A stretch of DNA of 64,000 bases from CAVSNH01 sp963729275 (GCA_963729275.1 CAVSNH010000003.1:434001-498000), one strand, 5' to 3'; counted from the first letter of the stretch, positions 35,106 to 45,265 are shown. Translations and numbers: made by a program. Notes: generated by a model from the sequence alone, not told the origin.

Positions 35106-36692
35106 GTGGATTCCCTTGTCGGCGCCGGGGTCGAGCGTGAGGTAAAGCTCCAGGCTGATCTCGATCTCGCCCTCCCCGATCTGCGAGGCCTGGTGGGTGG
35201 GACCTTCCGGCTGCCCGAGCAGGACCTCCGAGCTGCGTACTTCGACACCTCCGAGTCCCGACTCTGGAAACGGGCCATCACCTTGCGGCACCGGACGGGT
35301 GAGGGTCCCGCCTCGGGTACCTGGACCCTCAAGCTGCCCGAGCCGTCGAGGGCACGAACGCTGGACCGAACGGAGCTGTCATGGGCGGGCCCGCGCGACG
35401 AGGTGCCCGGCGAGGCCCGTCGCCTGCTGCGGGGAATCGTCCGTCATGCCGACCTGCAACTGGTGGCCGAGCTCCACACTGTCCGGCGCCGGCTTCAGCT
35501 GGAGGACGGCGACGGCCGTCCGTGGGCAGAGCTGGACGACGACACGGTGACGGTCAGTGGCGGTCCCCGGGACGGGCTCCGCTTCCGAGAGGTCGAGATC
35601 GAGCTGGTCGACGACGGCGACCGGGACCGCGGCACAGGAGGAAAGAAGGGTGGCGATGTCCTCGAGGTCGTAGTCGAGGCCCTGCGGAAGGCGGGAGCCC
35701 GTCCCGACAACTCTCCCAAGCTGGCCACCGCCCTGGGCCTCGCCGACCGCCCGGCGCCGCGCCCCGAGGCCAACGAGCTCGGCCGGCGTAGTTCGCTCGA
35801 AGAGGTCGTCCGGGCCAGCATCAAGGCCGGCCTCGATCGGCTGCTCGACCACGACGTCGTCCTTCGACTCGACCCGGGAAATCCGCCCGACCACGACGTA
35901 CATCAGGCCCGGGTGGCCACCCGGCGACTGCGTTCCGACCTGAAGACGTTCCGGTCCGTGCTCGACCCGGCGTGGGTCGGCCACACTCGCGAGGATCTCA
36001 AGTGGCTCGGTGAGGCCCTGGGCAGGGTGCGGGACGCCGACGTGCTCATCACGGGGCTGAGCCGTGGGACGAAGGGCTCACCCATCGATGCGGCAGGGCA
36101 GCGAGAGCTGCTCGGACATCTGGCCGAGCAGCGCCGGATCGCCGTTCGGCAGCTTTCGTATGTGCTCGAGGGCGACAATCGCTACCCGCGGTTGCTCGAT
36201 CGTCTCGACGGCGGTGCCCAAGCTCCCCCGTTCCTGGCCACGACGAGGGCCGGACGGAATGCCCGCACGCCGGGGGCGAAGAGCCCGGCACGCCGTTTTC
36301 TGCCCCAGATGGTGGGTACGTCCTGGCGATCCATGCGAAAACAGGTGCGCCGCGCCGGTGACCGGCCCAGCCAGGGTGAGCTGCACCGCATCCGGATCAA
36401 GGCCAAGCAACTGCGCTACGCCGCCGAGGTCGCCACCCCGGTCATGGGCAAGCCGGCGCAGCGTACGGCCACGGCAGCGGAAACTGTCCAGACCGTCCTC
36501 GGCGACTATCACGACGCCGTCGTCGCCGAAGAGTGGCTGTGGAACCAGGCGCTCGGCGCCAGCCCCTGGGGCAGCTTCTCGGCCGGGCAGCTCACCGTCG
36601 AGCAGCGACGCCGTCAGTTCCGGTTGAAGAAGCGGTGGCGCAAGGACTGGAAACGGCTCAACCGCAAGAAGGTGCGGTCCTGGCTCGAGTGA
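35106..36692 (+). CDS. CYTH-CHAD domain protein
   Basis: 528 residues from GTG 35106. The CYTH triphosphate-tunnel domain occupies about 1-205: VEREVKLQADLDL carries the ExExK signature (Glu10, Glu12, Lys14), with ITLRHRTGEGP, WTLKLPEPS and FREVEIELVDDGD. The CHAD helical domain follows, about 225-528 (HDVHQARVATRRLRSDLKTF, DLKWLGEALGRVRDADVLI, HRIRIKAKQLRYAAEVATPV) with its conserved His and basic residues that bind polyphosphate. The family is linked to polyphosphate or triphosphate metabolism. It ends with a very basic tail (FRLKKRWRKDWKRLNRKK). Confidence 0.92.
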   Translation: MDSLVGAGVEREVKLQADLDLALPDLRGLVGGTFRLPEQDLRAAYFDTSESRLWKRAITLRHRTGEGPASGTWTLKLPEPSRARTLDRTELSWAGPRDEVPGEARRLLRGIVRHADLQLVAELHTVRRRLQLEDGDGRPWAELDDDTVTVSGGPRDGLRFREVEIELVDDGDRDRGTGGKKGGDVLEVVVEALRKAGARPDNSPKLATALGLADRPAPRPEANELGRRSSLEEVVRASIKAGLDRLLDHDVVLRLDPGNPPDHDVHQARVATRRLRSDLKTFRSVLDPAWVGHTREDLKWLGEALGRVRDADVLITGLSRGTKGSPIDAAGQRELLGHLAEQRRIAVRQLSYVLEGDNRYPRLLDRLDGGAQAPPFLATTRAGRNARTPGAKSPARRFLPQMVGTSWRSMRKQVRRAGDRPSQGELHRIRIKAKQLRYAAEVATPVMGKPAQRTATAAETVQTVLGDYHDAVVAEEWLWNQALGASPWGSFSAGQLTVEQRRRQFRLKKRWRKDWKRLNRKKVRSWLE

Positions 36693-36837
36693 GGCGAGGC
36701 TCGCCGCCGGGTATATCCCCGGGTGACCGTGCCTCCGCCGGGCGACCCGGCACCGCTCGAGCCAGGTGTGCGGGGCGGCCGTCGGGCCAAGGTCGATCGG
36801 GGCACGGAGCACCGACCACAAGGGAAAGGGTGAAGGA

Positions 36838-37008
36838 ATGGGACTCTTCGACAAGATAAGGAACAAGGCCCAGTCCGTCGGAGGTACGACCAAGAAGAAG
36901 GCCGGTCAGGCCACCGACGACCGCTCGATGGAGGCCGAGGGCAAGGCCGACCAAATTGGCGGTGACCTGAAGCAGGCCGCCGAGAAGGTCAAGGACGCGT
37001 TCGACTGA
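36838..37008 (+). CDS. CsbD-family small stress protein
   Basis: 56 residues from ATG 36838 (GTGAAGGA before it): MGLFDKIRNKAQSVGGTTKK, ADQIGGDLKQAAEKVKDAFD. The charged, helix-forming KAxQxGG...K(A/V)GQATDD pattern and the length fit CsbD, a general-stress (SigB-regulon in Bacillus) protein of unknown action. With a SigF cassette in this genome it is a plausible regulon member, but no promoter box was found. Confidence 0.8.
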   Translation: MGLFDKIRNKAQSVGGTTKKKAGQATDDRSMEAEGKADQIGGDLKQAAEKVKDAFD

Positions 37009-37060
37009 GCGACGCTGCGGGCGAGCGCCATGGTGCCACCGCCCGTAGAAAGATGTAGAG

Positions 37061-38677
37061 GTGCAGCGGTCCCATCGGCGGCCCCTCGGCTTCGGCGGAG
37101 CCGTGTCCTGTGCCGTGGCTGCGACGACGGCTCTGCTCGGCTCGGTCACGTTGCAGCCGGCGGCGGCCGCACCGGCGTCGGCCACCGCCTCGTCACCGGC
37201 GAGCGGCTGGACCGTCTACCACGGAGACCCGTTGGGCGCCGGTGTCTCGACCGCCACCGGGCCCATCGACACCTCCAGCCCGGCCTGGACCTCCCCCAGT
37301 CTCGACGGCCAGCTCTACGGGCAGCCCTTGGCCTTTTCCGGTCGCGTCTACGTCGCCACCGAGGATGACACCGTCATAGCCCTCGATGGGTCGACGGGGA
37401 GGATCGTCTGGTCGACCCATCTGGCCACTCCCGTGCCCGCCTCGGCGTTGCCCTGCGGAGACATCCAACCCCAGGTGGGCATTACCGGGACCCCGGTCAT
37501 CGATCCCAGCCGAGACGAGATATTCGCGGTGGCCGATGAGCTCGTCCGAGGTGCGCCGGCCCACGTGATCGTCGGGCTCAGCACCGTGACCGGAAAGGTC
37601 GAGCTCACCCAGGATGCCGACCCGCCGGGTGCCGACACCGCCGCGCTGCTCCAGCGCACCGGTCTCACGCTCGACGACGGAAAGGTCGTCTTCGGCTACG
37701 GCGGCAACTACGGGGACTGCTCGAGCTACCACGGATGGGTGGCGGCGGTGCCCGAGACCGGCGGGTCGGCGCTCGACTTCGAAGTCGACAGCGGAGCCGG
37801 TGAGCACCAAGGCGCCATCTGGATGGGTGGCGCGGCACCCGTGGTCGACGCGGCCGGCAATGTGTGGGTGAGTGCCGGAAACGGCTCGGTGACCTCGAAC
37901 GACCGTCCCTACGACGACAGTGACTCGGTCCTCGAGCTCTCTTCTTCCCTCCATCTCGTTCAGTTCTTCGCTCCCACCACCTGGGCGTCCGACAACGCAA
38001 CCGACCTCGACTTCTCCACCTCTCCCGTCCTCCTCGGGGACGGTCAGGTGGTCATCGCCGGCAAGTCCCAGATCGCCTACCTGCTCGACGGCGCCCACCT
38101 GGGCGGCGTCGGTGGCCAGCAGACACTGCTGCGGGCCGGTTGCGGGAACGACATCGACGGCGGCGATGCGGCAGTCGGGACGACCGTCTACCTCCCGTGC
38201 CTGAACGGCCCCATCGCCGTCGCCGTCGGCGCTTCACCCCCGACGCTCGCCGTGCGCTGGCGAGCCACGGTCGGTGGTGGGCCTCCGGTCGTGGCCGCGG
38301 GCACCGTGTGGACGATCGGTCAGGACGGGGTCCTCTACGGGCTCGATCCCGCCACCGGTGCGGTGCAACAGAAGGTGACGATCGGCACTCCGGCCAACCA
38401 CTTCCCGACGCCGGGCATCGGTCCCGGATTGCTGCTCGTGCCGGCCGCCAACCAAGTCGTGGCCCTGTCCTACGGGTCGCCCGTCACGTCGACCACCGCG
38501 ACCTCGTCGCCGACGAGGCCGGGCGCCCACGCCACTCTCCATGCGACGTCGGCCGCAGCTTCCGGTGGCCTGTCTCCTGCGGCGCCGGCCGGGATCGCCA
38601 TCGCCGCCCTGGTGATCCTCGGCGCCCTCGTCTGGGCGTACCGGCGACGGCGCCAGCAGAAGACTCCCGTCACCTGA
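37061..38677 (+). CDS. Secreted, membrane-anchored PQQ-like beta-propeller protein
   Basis: 538 residues from GTG 37061. An N-terminal signal segment (SCAVAATTALLGSVTLQPAAAA) is followed by repeated propeller blades of the PQQ/pyrrolo-quinoline-like type (GRVYVATEDDTVIALDGSTG, IVWSTHLATPVPA, WVAAVPETGGSALDFEVDSG, TVWTIGQDGVLYGLDPATGA). The C-terminus has a Ser/Thr linker, one transmembrane helix (AGIAIAALVILGALVWAYRR) and a basic tail, so the propeller lies outside the cell. No PQQ-enzyme catalytic motif is evident; a binding or assembly role is more likely than catalysis. Confidence 0.82.
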   Translation: MQRSHRRPLGFGGAVSCAVAATTALLGSVTLQPAAAAPASATASSPASGWTVYHGDPLGAGVSTATGPIDTSSPAWTSPSLDGQLYGQPLAFSGRVYVATEDDTVIALDGSTGRIVWSTHLATPVPASALPCGDIQPQVGITGTPVIDPSRDEIFAVADELVRGAPAHVIVGLSTVTGKVELTQDADPPGADTAALLQRTGLTLDDGKVVFGYGGNYGDCSSYHGWVAAVPETGGSALDFEVDSGAGEHQGAIWMGGAAPVVDAAGNVWVSAGNGSVTSNDRPYDDSDSVLELSSSLHLVQFFAPTTWASDNATDLDFSTSPVLLGDGQVVIAGKSQIAYLLDGAHLGGVGGQQTLLRAGCGNDIDGGDAAVGTTVYLPCLNGPIAVAVGASPPTLAVRWRATVGGGPPVVAAGTVWTIGQDGVLYGLDPATGAVQQKVTIGTPANHFPTPGIGPGLLLVPAANQVVALSYGSPVTSTTATSSPTRPGAHATLHATSAAASGGLSPAAPAGIAIAALVILGALVWAYRRRRQQKTPVT

Positions 38678-38704
38678 ACAACTCCCCGACGTAACCGTCG
38701 GAAG

Positions 38705-38929
38705 CTACCCGGCTGGCGCGTCTCCGGATGATCGCCGCCGGCCCCGGTATGCCCCTCCCACCAGGGCGGCCACTCCGAGGAGGGGCAAGGCGACCGCCGC
38801 CACCCAGCCGCGGCTTCGGAGCCCGAAAGCCAGGCCGACGATGGCCAGCGTCACGACGAAAGCGGCCGGGCTCTCACCCACGACAAAGCCCCACACGAAG
38901 CGGCCGGCGGCCCTGAAGGCGCGGCTCAT
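38705..38929 (-). CDS. Small membrane protein, 74 residues
   Basis: MSRAFRAAGRFVWGFVVGES then two hydrophobic helices (FVVTLAIVGLAFGL and VAAVALPLLGVAALVGGAY) and a basic tail. Its ATG overlaps the stop of the larger membrane protein upstream by four bases, so the two are made together and may form one complex. No family recognised. Confidence 0.7.
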   Translation of the reverse strand: MSRAFRAAGRFVWGFVVGESPAAFVVTLAIVGLAFGLRSRGWVAAVALPLLGVAALVGGAYRGRRRSSGDAPAG

Positions 38930-39783
38930 CGGCCCACCATCGGATCAGGGGCCCTGCCAGCACCACTTTGGCCGGCACCCGGGCCTGCCTGGGCGGCGGC
39001 GGGGAGGATGGTCCGGAGCCACCACGTTGTGCCCGCCGTGGCGAGCGCGAACACCCCGACCAGGACGGGGATGGCGAGGTCGCCGCCGGGCCACCTCACG
39101 CCTGCCCCCTCACCCACCCAGAAGGTCCCGAAGCTGGTCAGCATCACCCCCACGCCGAGCTTGATGGTGTTCTCGGGAACGGCGGAGAGCTGCCGGGCCA
39201 CGATGAGGCCGGCGATGCCGACCACCAGCAAGGCGGCCCCGGCCGCGCCGGCCGCCAATCCGAGTCGATGGTCGCTCGTGCCCAACCCGACCACCACCAG
39301 AACCACCTCGATCCCCTCGAGCAGCACGCCCTTGAAGGCCACCCCGAACCCGACCACGTCGTGGCGTGGCCGGCCAACGGCTCCCGCCCGCAAGCGGGCC
39401 GTCTCCCTCTCGAAGATGGCGTCCTCGTCGTGGAGCGCCTTATGGCCGCTCGCCCGGAGCACCGCCTTCTGCAACCAGGACAGCCCGAGGTTGAGGAGGA
39501 CGGCTCCGACCACGACCCGCAGCACGTCGAGCGGCACGTAGTGGAGCAAGGGCACACCGACCACCCCGACGGCCACGGCCAGCACGGCGACGGCGGCGGC
39601 CGCACCCTCGAGGGCTGGCCGCCAACCGCGGGTTACCCCGGCGGCCATCACGATGGTCAGCGCCTCGACCATCTCGACCGCACTGGCCCCGAAGACGGCC
39701 AGGACGAAGATGACGGTGGTGGCCGGGCTCATCCAGAGCCCCCCGGAGCCAATGATCGCTTCAACCCAGCCAGCCATGCTCAC
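38926..39783 (-). CDS. Polytopic membrane protein (COG4280-like)
   Basis: 285 residues from ATG 39783 (or 39777). It has about seven hydrophobic segments. Two similar acidic motifs sit in membrane helices, ASAVEMVEALTIVMAAGVTR and KGVLLEGIEVVLVVVGLG, giving a two-fold pattern (E-x-x-E / E-G-I-E) reminiscent of metal-ion transporters such as GDT1/UPF0016 and FTR1-type permeases. I recall this layout as COG4280, uncharacterised membrane protein. A transport role for a cation is inference. Confidence 0.72.
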   Translation of the reverse strand: MSMAGWVEAIIGSGGLWMSPATTVIFVLAVFGASAVEMVEALTIVMAAGVTRGWRPALEGAAAAVAVLAVAVGVVGVPLLHYVPLDVLRVVVGAVLLNLGLSWLQKAVLRASGHKALHDEDAIFERETARLRAGAVGRPRHDVVGFGVAFKGVLLEGIEVVLVVVGLGTSDHRLGLAAGAAGAALLVVGIAGLIVARQLSAVPENTIKLGVGVMLTSFGTFWVGEGAGVRWPGGDLAIPVLVGVFALATAGTTWWLRTILPAAAQAGPGAGQSGAGRAPDPMVGR

Positions 39784-39854
39784 TCCGGTCTACCAGCCGG
39801 ATGCTCGCCGACTGGGAGAGGGACGGCCAGTCACGTGTCGCCCGAACCCCTGGT

Positions 39855-40367
39855 CTAGGGCTCGGATGCGGTCTCGACGCCGACTCCCTCCGACACCTCG
39901 GGACGGTTGACCCGCACTCTGCCGACGAGCTCGTCGAGGGCGGCCACCTGGCCTCGCACCAGGCGGGCCCGGGCACGGGCCACATCCACCCACTCGGCCC
40001 GATCGATCTCGGGCACCTCGATGAACCGGCCCGATCCCCGAGGCCACTCGAGCTCGAAGGTGTTGCTTCGGCACCGAGAGGCGTCGAGGTCACCCTCGGC
40101 CACCCAGATCCACACGACCTTGCCGCTGGCCTGGCGAAACGGGCCCAGCTCCTCGAGCCCGGCGCTGGGCGCCGGAAAGCCGAGCTCCTCTTCGAACTCG
40201 CGCCGGGCGGTGGCCAGGAGATCGGAATCGGTGGACTCGCCCTTCGGGATCGACCAGGCGGCCGAGTCCTTCCGCGCCCAGAAGGGCCCGCCCATATGCC
40301 CGATGAGGACCTGGAGGACACCATCACGCACCCGATAGAGCAGTAACCCCGCACTGGTGGTGGGCAC
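39855..40367 (-). CDS. NUDIX hydrolase (COG4119-like)
   Basis: 170 residues from GTG 40367 (VPTTSAGLLLYRVRDGVLQV). The region GGPFWARKDSAAWSIPKGES is typical of the COG4119 branch of NTP pyrophosphohydrolases. The Nudix box reads PKGESTDSDLLATARREFEE then ELGF. The REFEEELGF half is canonical, but the first half is one residue shorter than the usual G-x5-E-x7-RE spacing and has Asp for the first Glu. It hydrolyses a nucleoside diphosphate linked to another moiety; substrate unknown. Confidence 0.85.
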   Translation of the reverse strand: MPTTSAGLLLYRVRDGVLQVLIGHMGGPFWARKDSAAWSIPKGESTDSDLLATARREFEEELGFPAPSAGLEELGPFRQASGKVVWIWVAEGDLDASRCRSNTFELEWPRGSGRFIEVPEIDRAEWVDVARARARLVRGQVAALDELVGRVRVNRPEVSEGVGVETASEP

Positions 40368-40484
40368 TCGACGTCGGCGTCCTGGTCGGTCTGTCCTGGC
40401 TGGGAAGGGCCATCCGAGAGTGGGCGGCTCGGGCCGGAATGCTAGCGGCCGGCCTGGGACGCAAATCTGCCCGGGTGGCGCCAC

Positions 40485-40805
40485 TCAGCGCTTGGCGGAA
40501 ACCTGCGACCTCTTGAGCTCGGTCGTCTCCGCCACCAGGCCCGGATGGAGTCCGGCGTCGAAGGCGGCGATGAAGGCGCGAGCTTCGAGAGACAGGGGGA
40601 CCCTGACCGCCGGGCTCCAGTGGTGCACCCGGACATGGACGGCGTGGGGCCGGACGGCGACTCCGACCACTGCTGGGTCGGCACCGACCACGAGTCGCAG
40701 ATAGCTGTTGAGCACGCATTGCTCCTCGTCGCCCGGTCGACCACGGACCCCGAGGGCGCGGAGGTGCTCGGCGATGGATTCCACCGTCGGGCCGAGGTCC
40801 TCCAT
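40485..40805 (-). CDS. Hypothetical protein, 106 residues
   Basis: Read from ATG 40805 (MEDLGPTVESIAEHLRALGV); the frame is open much further upstream, so the start is uncertain. The pattern HLRALGVRGRPGDEEQCVLN, SYLRLVV, then VRVPLSLEARAFIAAFDAGL resembles small actinobacterial proteins of unknown function. Those have a D-C-P-V-A-R-Y-L-like cysteine segment and a closing F-x-x-x-F-D-A-G-x-x-P. No function can be given. It is 117 bases upstream of the NUDIX gene on the same strand. Confidence 0.55.
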   Translation of the reverse strand: MEDLGPTVESIAEHLRALGVRGRPGDEEQCVLNSYLRLVVGADPAVVGVAVRPHAVHVRVHHWSPAVRVPLSLEARAFIAAFDAGLHPGLVAETTELKRSQVSAKR

Positions 40806-41085
40806 GAGGGTCTCGACCGACGACCGCAGCTGCTGGCGGGTCTGAGCTCCGGGCCGCACGACGCCGTGGCGCCGCAACCGGCTCACGGCCGAGGCGGTGA
40901 CCAACCGCCCAGGGTCACGAACTGCCAAGGAAGCGACATGCTCCCTCCTTCGGGCTCCTTGGGACCGGGCGTTCTGCGCCCAGATGGATCTTTGGGAGCT
41001 TCCACGCTCTCTACCCACTTGGCCGCGGTGACACACTGCCGACCGTTCCGACGCCGCCGCCGCCGGCCCCATGGGGCCGGCGCCA

Positions 41086-42672
41086 TCAGGTGGTGGCGAC
41101 CCGCGCCGGCTCTTGTGTCGGCATCTGCTGGACGGCGGGAACCGGGTAGGGCGGTTGGTTGGTGGCGACTTCCACGAGGTCCCCCGTCGTGCACCCTTTG
41201 GCCGCCACATAGCTCGGGTCGTTGGTCGTCGGCGGGAGCGCCGGGAGCTGCAGATCGCCGGGCTTCGATTGCAGGGCCGAGGTCAGGTCCCCGACCGTCG
41301 TCCGGCGCCAGGCCGAGAGGTTGGGTGCCCGGACCCCGAATCGCTCCTCGAGGAAGCGCAGCTGCGAGGTGTGGTCGAAGGTCTCGTGACAGACATGCCC
41401 GCCCCGGCTGAACGGTGAGATCACGAGCATCGGGACCCGGAACCCGAGGCCGATCGAGCCGGCGAAGCCGTCGGCATCCTCGGGTAGCGGTTGCACGGTC
41501 AGGTACTCCCCGTCGGTGCCGAGAGGAGCCACAGGCGGGGCCACGTGGTCGAAGAAGCCGTCGTTCTCGTCGTACATGTGGAAGAGGACCGTCTTCGACC
41601 ACACGTCCGGATTGGACACCAGAATGCGGAGGACCTGATCGGTGAACCACTCCCCCAGGAATGGTGGTGCCGGGGGGTGCTCGTCGTAGCCCACCGGAGT
41701 GAACATCCAGCTCACCTGGGGTAGTTGGCCGGAGCGGACATCGGCGGCGAAATCGTTGGGGAACGTCGGGCCAAACGCCTTCTTGTGGATGGGCGTCGAC
41801 GGGTTCTCGAATTGTGAGAAGTAGGGCATGACGCTGTCGGTCGTGAGCCCGACCTTGCGCATGGCGTCGATGGTGTAGATGCTGCCGGCGGGCCCGTAGC
41901 ACTTCCAGCTGATGCCGGCGTCTTCCAGGACCTCGGGCATGGTGTCCCAGTGGACGCTGAAGATGGCGTCGGGTGACCCGTTGGTGATGATGACCGGGCC
42001 GCCGGCCTTGCCCGCTGGGTCAATGGTGCCCGACATCTGCATCAGACGGTTGGGGTGAGTCGGCCCCATGACCGCGCAGTGGTAACCGTCACAGATGGTG
42101 TAGTTGTCGGCGATAGTGAAGTAATAGGGAAGATCTGCCCTCGTGTAGTAGCCCATGGTCAGGACGCCCTGGGCCGGCCCTTCGTTGGCCGCCGAGGTGT
42201 GGACCCGGACGAACGCGTCCATCTTCCCGTCGTCTCGACACTGGTGCTGCGGGCCCCAGGCGTGGGTCAGGTCGAACGTGCAGTCGGCGATGTCGGTGTG
42301 AACAGTGTCGAGGTGGAAGGGCAGAAGTCGGCTCGAGGCCGAGGTGTCACCCGGCGCCTGCCAAGGCTGGGAGAAGGGGCCGAGGTCGCCGGCGGGATGG
42401 TCGTCGAAGCCGCGGACACCCGGATAGGTGCCGTAGTAGTGGTCGAACGACCGGTTCTCCATCATGAGGAAGATCACGTGCTCGACGGCACCGATGTCGG
42501 AGCCGGCCGGGGGGACGGCGGCCGAACGGGCCACCGTCGAAGCCGAGGGCGAGGCACTCTGCCCGCAGGCGGCGGCGAGGGCGCCGAACCCGGTGGCGGC
42601 GCCGGCGGCCAGCAGCTGCCGGCGGGTGATCGGCCATTGGCGGATGTCGGTCCGAGGATCTTCCGTCGTCAC
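41086..42672 (-). CDS. Phospholipase C / phosphoesterase family lipoprotein, Tat-exported
   Basis: 528 residues from ATG 42672. The N-terminus has a Tat-like signal (ITRRQLLAAGAATGFGALAA) ending in a lipobox-like Cys (AAAC). The PF04185-type core starts IGAVEHVIFLMMENRSFDHY, the family hallmark, with YGTYPGVRGFDD. Then come YTICDGYHCAVMGPTHPNRL, SWMFTPVGYDEHPPAPPFLG, TVLFHMYDENDGFFDHVAPP and RVPMLVISPFSRGGHVCHET, all matching bacterial acid phosphatase/phospholipase C (PlcN-type) proteins. It acts outside the membrane on phosphate esters such as phospholipids. A strong hairpin lies upstream, separating it from the giant gene. Confidence 0.9.
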   Translation of the reverse strand: MTTEDPRTDIRQWPITRRQLLAAGAATGFGALAAACGQSASPSASTVARSAAVPPAGSDIGAVEHVIFLMMENRSFDHYYGTYPGVRGFDDHPAGDLGPFSQPWQAPGDTSASSRLLPFHLDTVHTDIADCTFDLTHAWGPQHQCRDDGKMDAFVRVHTSAANEGPAQGVLTMGYYTRADLPYYFTIADNYTICDGYHCAVMGPTHPNRLMQMSGTIDPAGKAGGPVIITNGSPDAIFSVHWDTMPEVLEDAGISWKCYGPAGSIYTIDAMRKVGLTTDSVMPYFSQFENPSTPIHKKAFGPTFPNDFAADVRSGQLPQVSWMFTPVGYDEHPPAPPFLGEWFTDQVLRILVSNPDVWSKTVLFHMYDENDGFFDHVAPPVAPLGTDGEYLTVQPLPEDADGFAGSIGLGFRVPMLVISPFSRGGHVCHETFDHTSQLRFLEERFGVRAPNLSAWRRTTVGDLTSALQSKPGDLQLPALPPTTNDPSYVAAKGCTTGDLVEVATNQPPYPVPAVQQMPTQEPARVATT

Positions 42673-42835
42673 GCCCCCACCCTTGCAAAGGGACCCGGCC
42701 GTGGCAATCGGACGCGATCCGGACGGCCGAGCGATATCCCTCTAACCGTGCCAGCACCCTGACCGTCTCGCTCGGCACCGACCAGGGCGAACCTCATGGC
42801 TCGATTACCCGACGGTGACTCAAAGGGTCAGACAT

Positions 42836-42874
42836 GATCATCGCCACGGGGGCTGATCCCCCGTGGCGATGATC
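42836..42874 (-). terminator. Strong 17-bp perfect hairpin
   Basis: GATCATCGCCACGGGGG (42836-42852) and CCCCCGTGGCGATGATC (42858-42874) pair perfectly around the loop CTGAT. It sits 40 bases beyond the end of the giant minus-strand gene and 160 bases before the phospholipase gene start. It is most simply the terminator of the giant gene; there is no T-run. Confidence 0.75.
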
Positions 42875-43204
42875 CGCTGAGGCCGAACAGGGCCGCTCCT
42901 GAGTCGGACTCCGTCAGTACTGAACGGGGAGGCTCAGGAATTTGACGTCCTCTACCGTCGACCCCTTGTGTGTCTCCTTCACCTGGATGGTAAGCGTGTA
43001 GGTACCGGGCACCACCTTGTGCTTCACCGTGCCCGACAGCACGCCGGTGGCCGACTTGAGCTTGAGCCCCTTGGGCAGACCCGATTCGGCCGTCCACTTG
43101 GGCGGGCCGCCGTTCCCACCAGTAACCGTCAACCTGTCGGTGTAGGGGGTGCCGATGGTCGCCGTCGGGAGGGGTGAGGTGGTGGTGATGAGGATGCCCG
43201 AGTA

Positions 43205-45265
43205 GTCCACCGTGACCGAGGATGTGTTCGAGGTGTCCGTGGCCCCGCCGTCACCGGCTGGTGCCTTGGCCGTGGCGGTGGCCGAGTTGACTCACCGACC
43301 CGTTGTCCACGTCCTCCTGGGTCGTGGTGTAGCTGGCCGTGCAGGTCGCCGACGCTCCAGGGGCGAGCGAGGAGTCCGGGCAATCCACGTAGGAGATCAA
43401 GCTGTCGCTCACGGCCACGTCCGACAGCGTCTCGGTGCCGGTGTTGGTCACCTTGTAGCTGTAGGACAGGACCTGTCCGGCTTTGCTGTAGCTGTGCGTC
43501 GGGCCACTTGATCAGGCTGAGCGACGAGGTGGCATCGGAGGCATCGACCGTCACCGAGGATGTGTTCGAGGTCACCGTCGTCGGATCCAGCGTGGTGCCG
43601 CTGGCCGTCGCCGTGTTGGTCACCGAGCCGTTGTCCACGTCGGCCTGGGTCACCGTGTAGCTGCCGTGCAGGTCTCCGACGCTCCAGGAGCGAGCGTTGA
43701 GTTCGGGCACGCTGATGCCGCACTCGGCACCAGGTTGTCGTTGACGCCGATGCCGCTCAGCGAGGTGGTGCCGGTGTTGGTCACCAGGTAGCTGTAGCGG
43801 ATGATGTCGCCGGCCGCGCCGTAGCCGTGTCGGCGTACGTCGTGCTCGCCGTCTTGAGTGAGGCTCAGCGACGAGGTGGCGTACCGAAGCCAACACCGTG
43901 GCCGACGAGGAGGCGGAGGTGACCGTGACGCTCTCGCTGTCGACCCCGGAGACGGTGGCCGTGTTGCTCACGTCGCCGCTGTCCACGTCAGCCTGGGTCA
44001 CCGTGTAGGTGGCCGTGCACGTCTCGGAATCCCCAGCTGCCAGCGATGGAGTCCGGGCAGTCGATGTCCACGCTCGGGATCAGGTTGTCGTTCACGGTGA
44101 TGCCCGTCAGCGTCCCCGATGTGCCGTTGGTGACGAGGTAGCTGTAGGGGATGGTGTCCCCGGCTGCGCCGTAGCCGCGGCGTACGAGGTGCTCGCCGAC
44201 TTGGTGAGCCCGAGCTTCGTCAGATCAACGGTCACCGACGAGGAGTTGGACGTGGCCCCGCTGGTGGTGGCGTTGGGATCAACGGATGTGCCGCTGGCCG
44301 TGGCCGTGTTGGTCACCGAGCCGGCGGTGACGTCGGCCGCAGTCACCGTGTAGGTGGCGGTGCAGATCTCCGACGCTCCAGGGGCGAGCGTGGAGTCCGG
44401 GCAGGTGATGTCCGCACTCGGGATCAGGCTGTCACTGACGGTGATGCCCGACAGCGTGTCCGTGCCCGTGTTGGTCACGTCGTAGCTGTAGCTGATCATG
44501 TCACCGGCTGCGGAATACCCTCCCGAGCTGGTCGACTTGGTGAGGGTCAGGCTCGAAGTGGCATCCGAGGCCGTGACGTCCACCGAGGACTGGTTGGAAG
44601 TGGCCCCGCGGTGTGGTGGCGTTGGGATCAACGGATGTCCCGCTGGCCGTGGCCGTGTTGGTCACCGACCCGGTGTCCACGTCGGACTGAAGTCACGATG
44701 TAGTTGGCGGTGCAGGTCTCCGACGCTCCAGGGGCGAGCGTCGAGGTCGGGGCAGATGATGTCCGCACTCGGGACCAGGCTGTCGTTGATGGCGATGCCC
44801 GACAGCGTGTCCGTCCCTGTGTTGGTCACGGCGTAGCTGTAGCTGATGACGTCGCCGGCCGCGCCGTAGCCGTTGTCGGCGTACGTCGTGCTCGCCGTCT
44901 TGACCAGGCTGAGGCTCGAGGTGGCATCACTGGCGTTCGACCGTGACCGACGAGGGTGCCGAGGTGATGGTCTCATTGGTCGGGTCTGATGCCGCTGCTG
45001 GTGGCCGTGTTGGTCACCGAGCCGGTGTCCACGTCGGTCTGGGTCACCGTGTAGGTGCCCGTGCACGTCTCGGACGCCCCGGCGGCCAGTGACGAGTTCC
45101 GGGCAGGTGATGTCCGCGCTCGGCACCAGGTTGTCGTTGACGGTGATGCCGGTCAACGTGTCGGGGCCGGTGTTGGTCACGGCGTAGTTGTAGTCAATGG
45201 TGTCGCCGGCCTTGGCGTAGCCGTCGTCGGCGTAGTTGGTGGTCGATGTCTTGACCACCATGGCC
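43205..45265 (-). repeat. About six tandem DUF11-type coding repeats
   Basis: Units of about 345-350 bases coding for (D)ATSSLxLxKxAST, YSYxVTNTGTDTLSGIxVxD, a CPDSxLAPGASxxCTATYTV segment, and GSVTNTATASGT. DUF11 repeats occur in bacterial surface and secreted proteins as stalks. Indels fall repeatedly near the CPDSxLAPGA segment (for example near 44045, 44745 and 45090). Confidence 0.75.
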
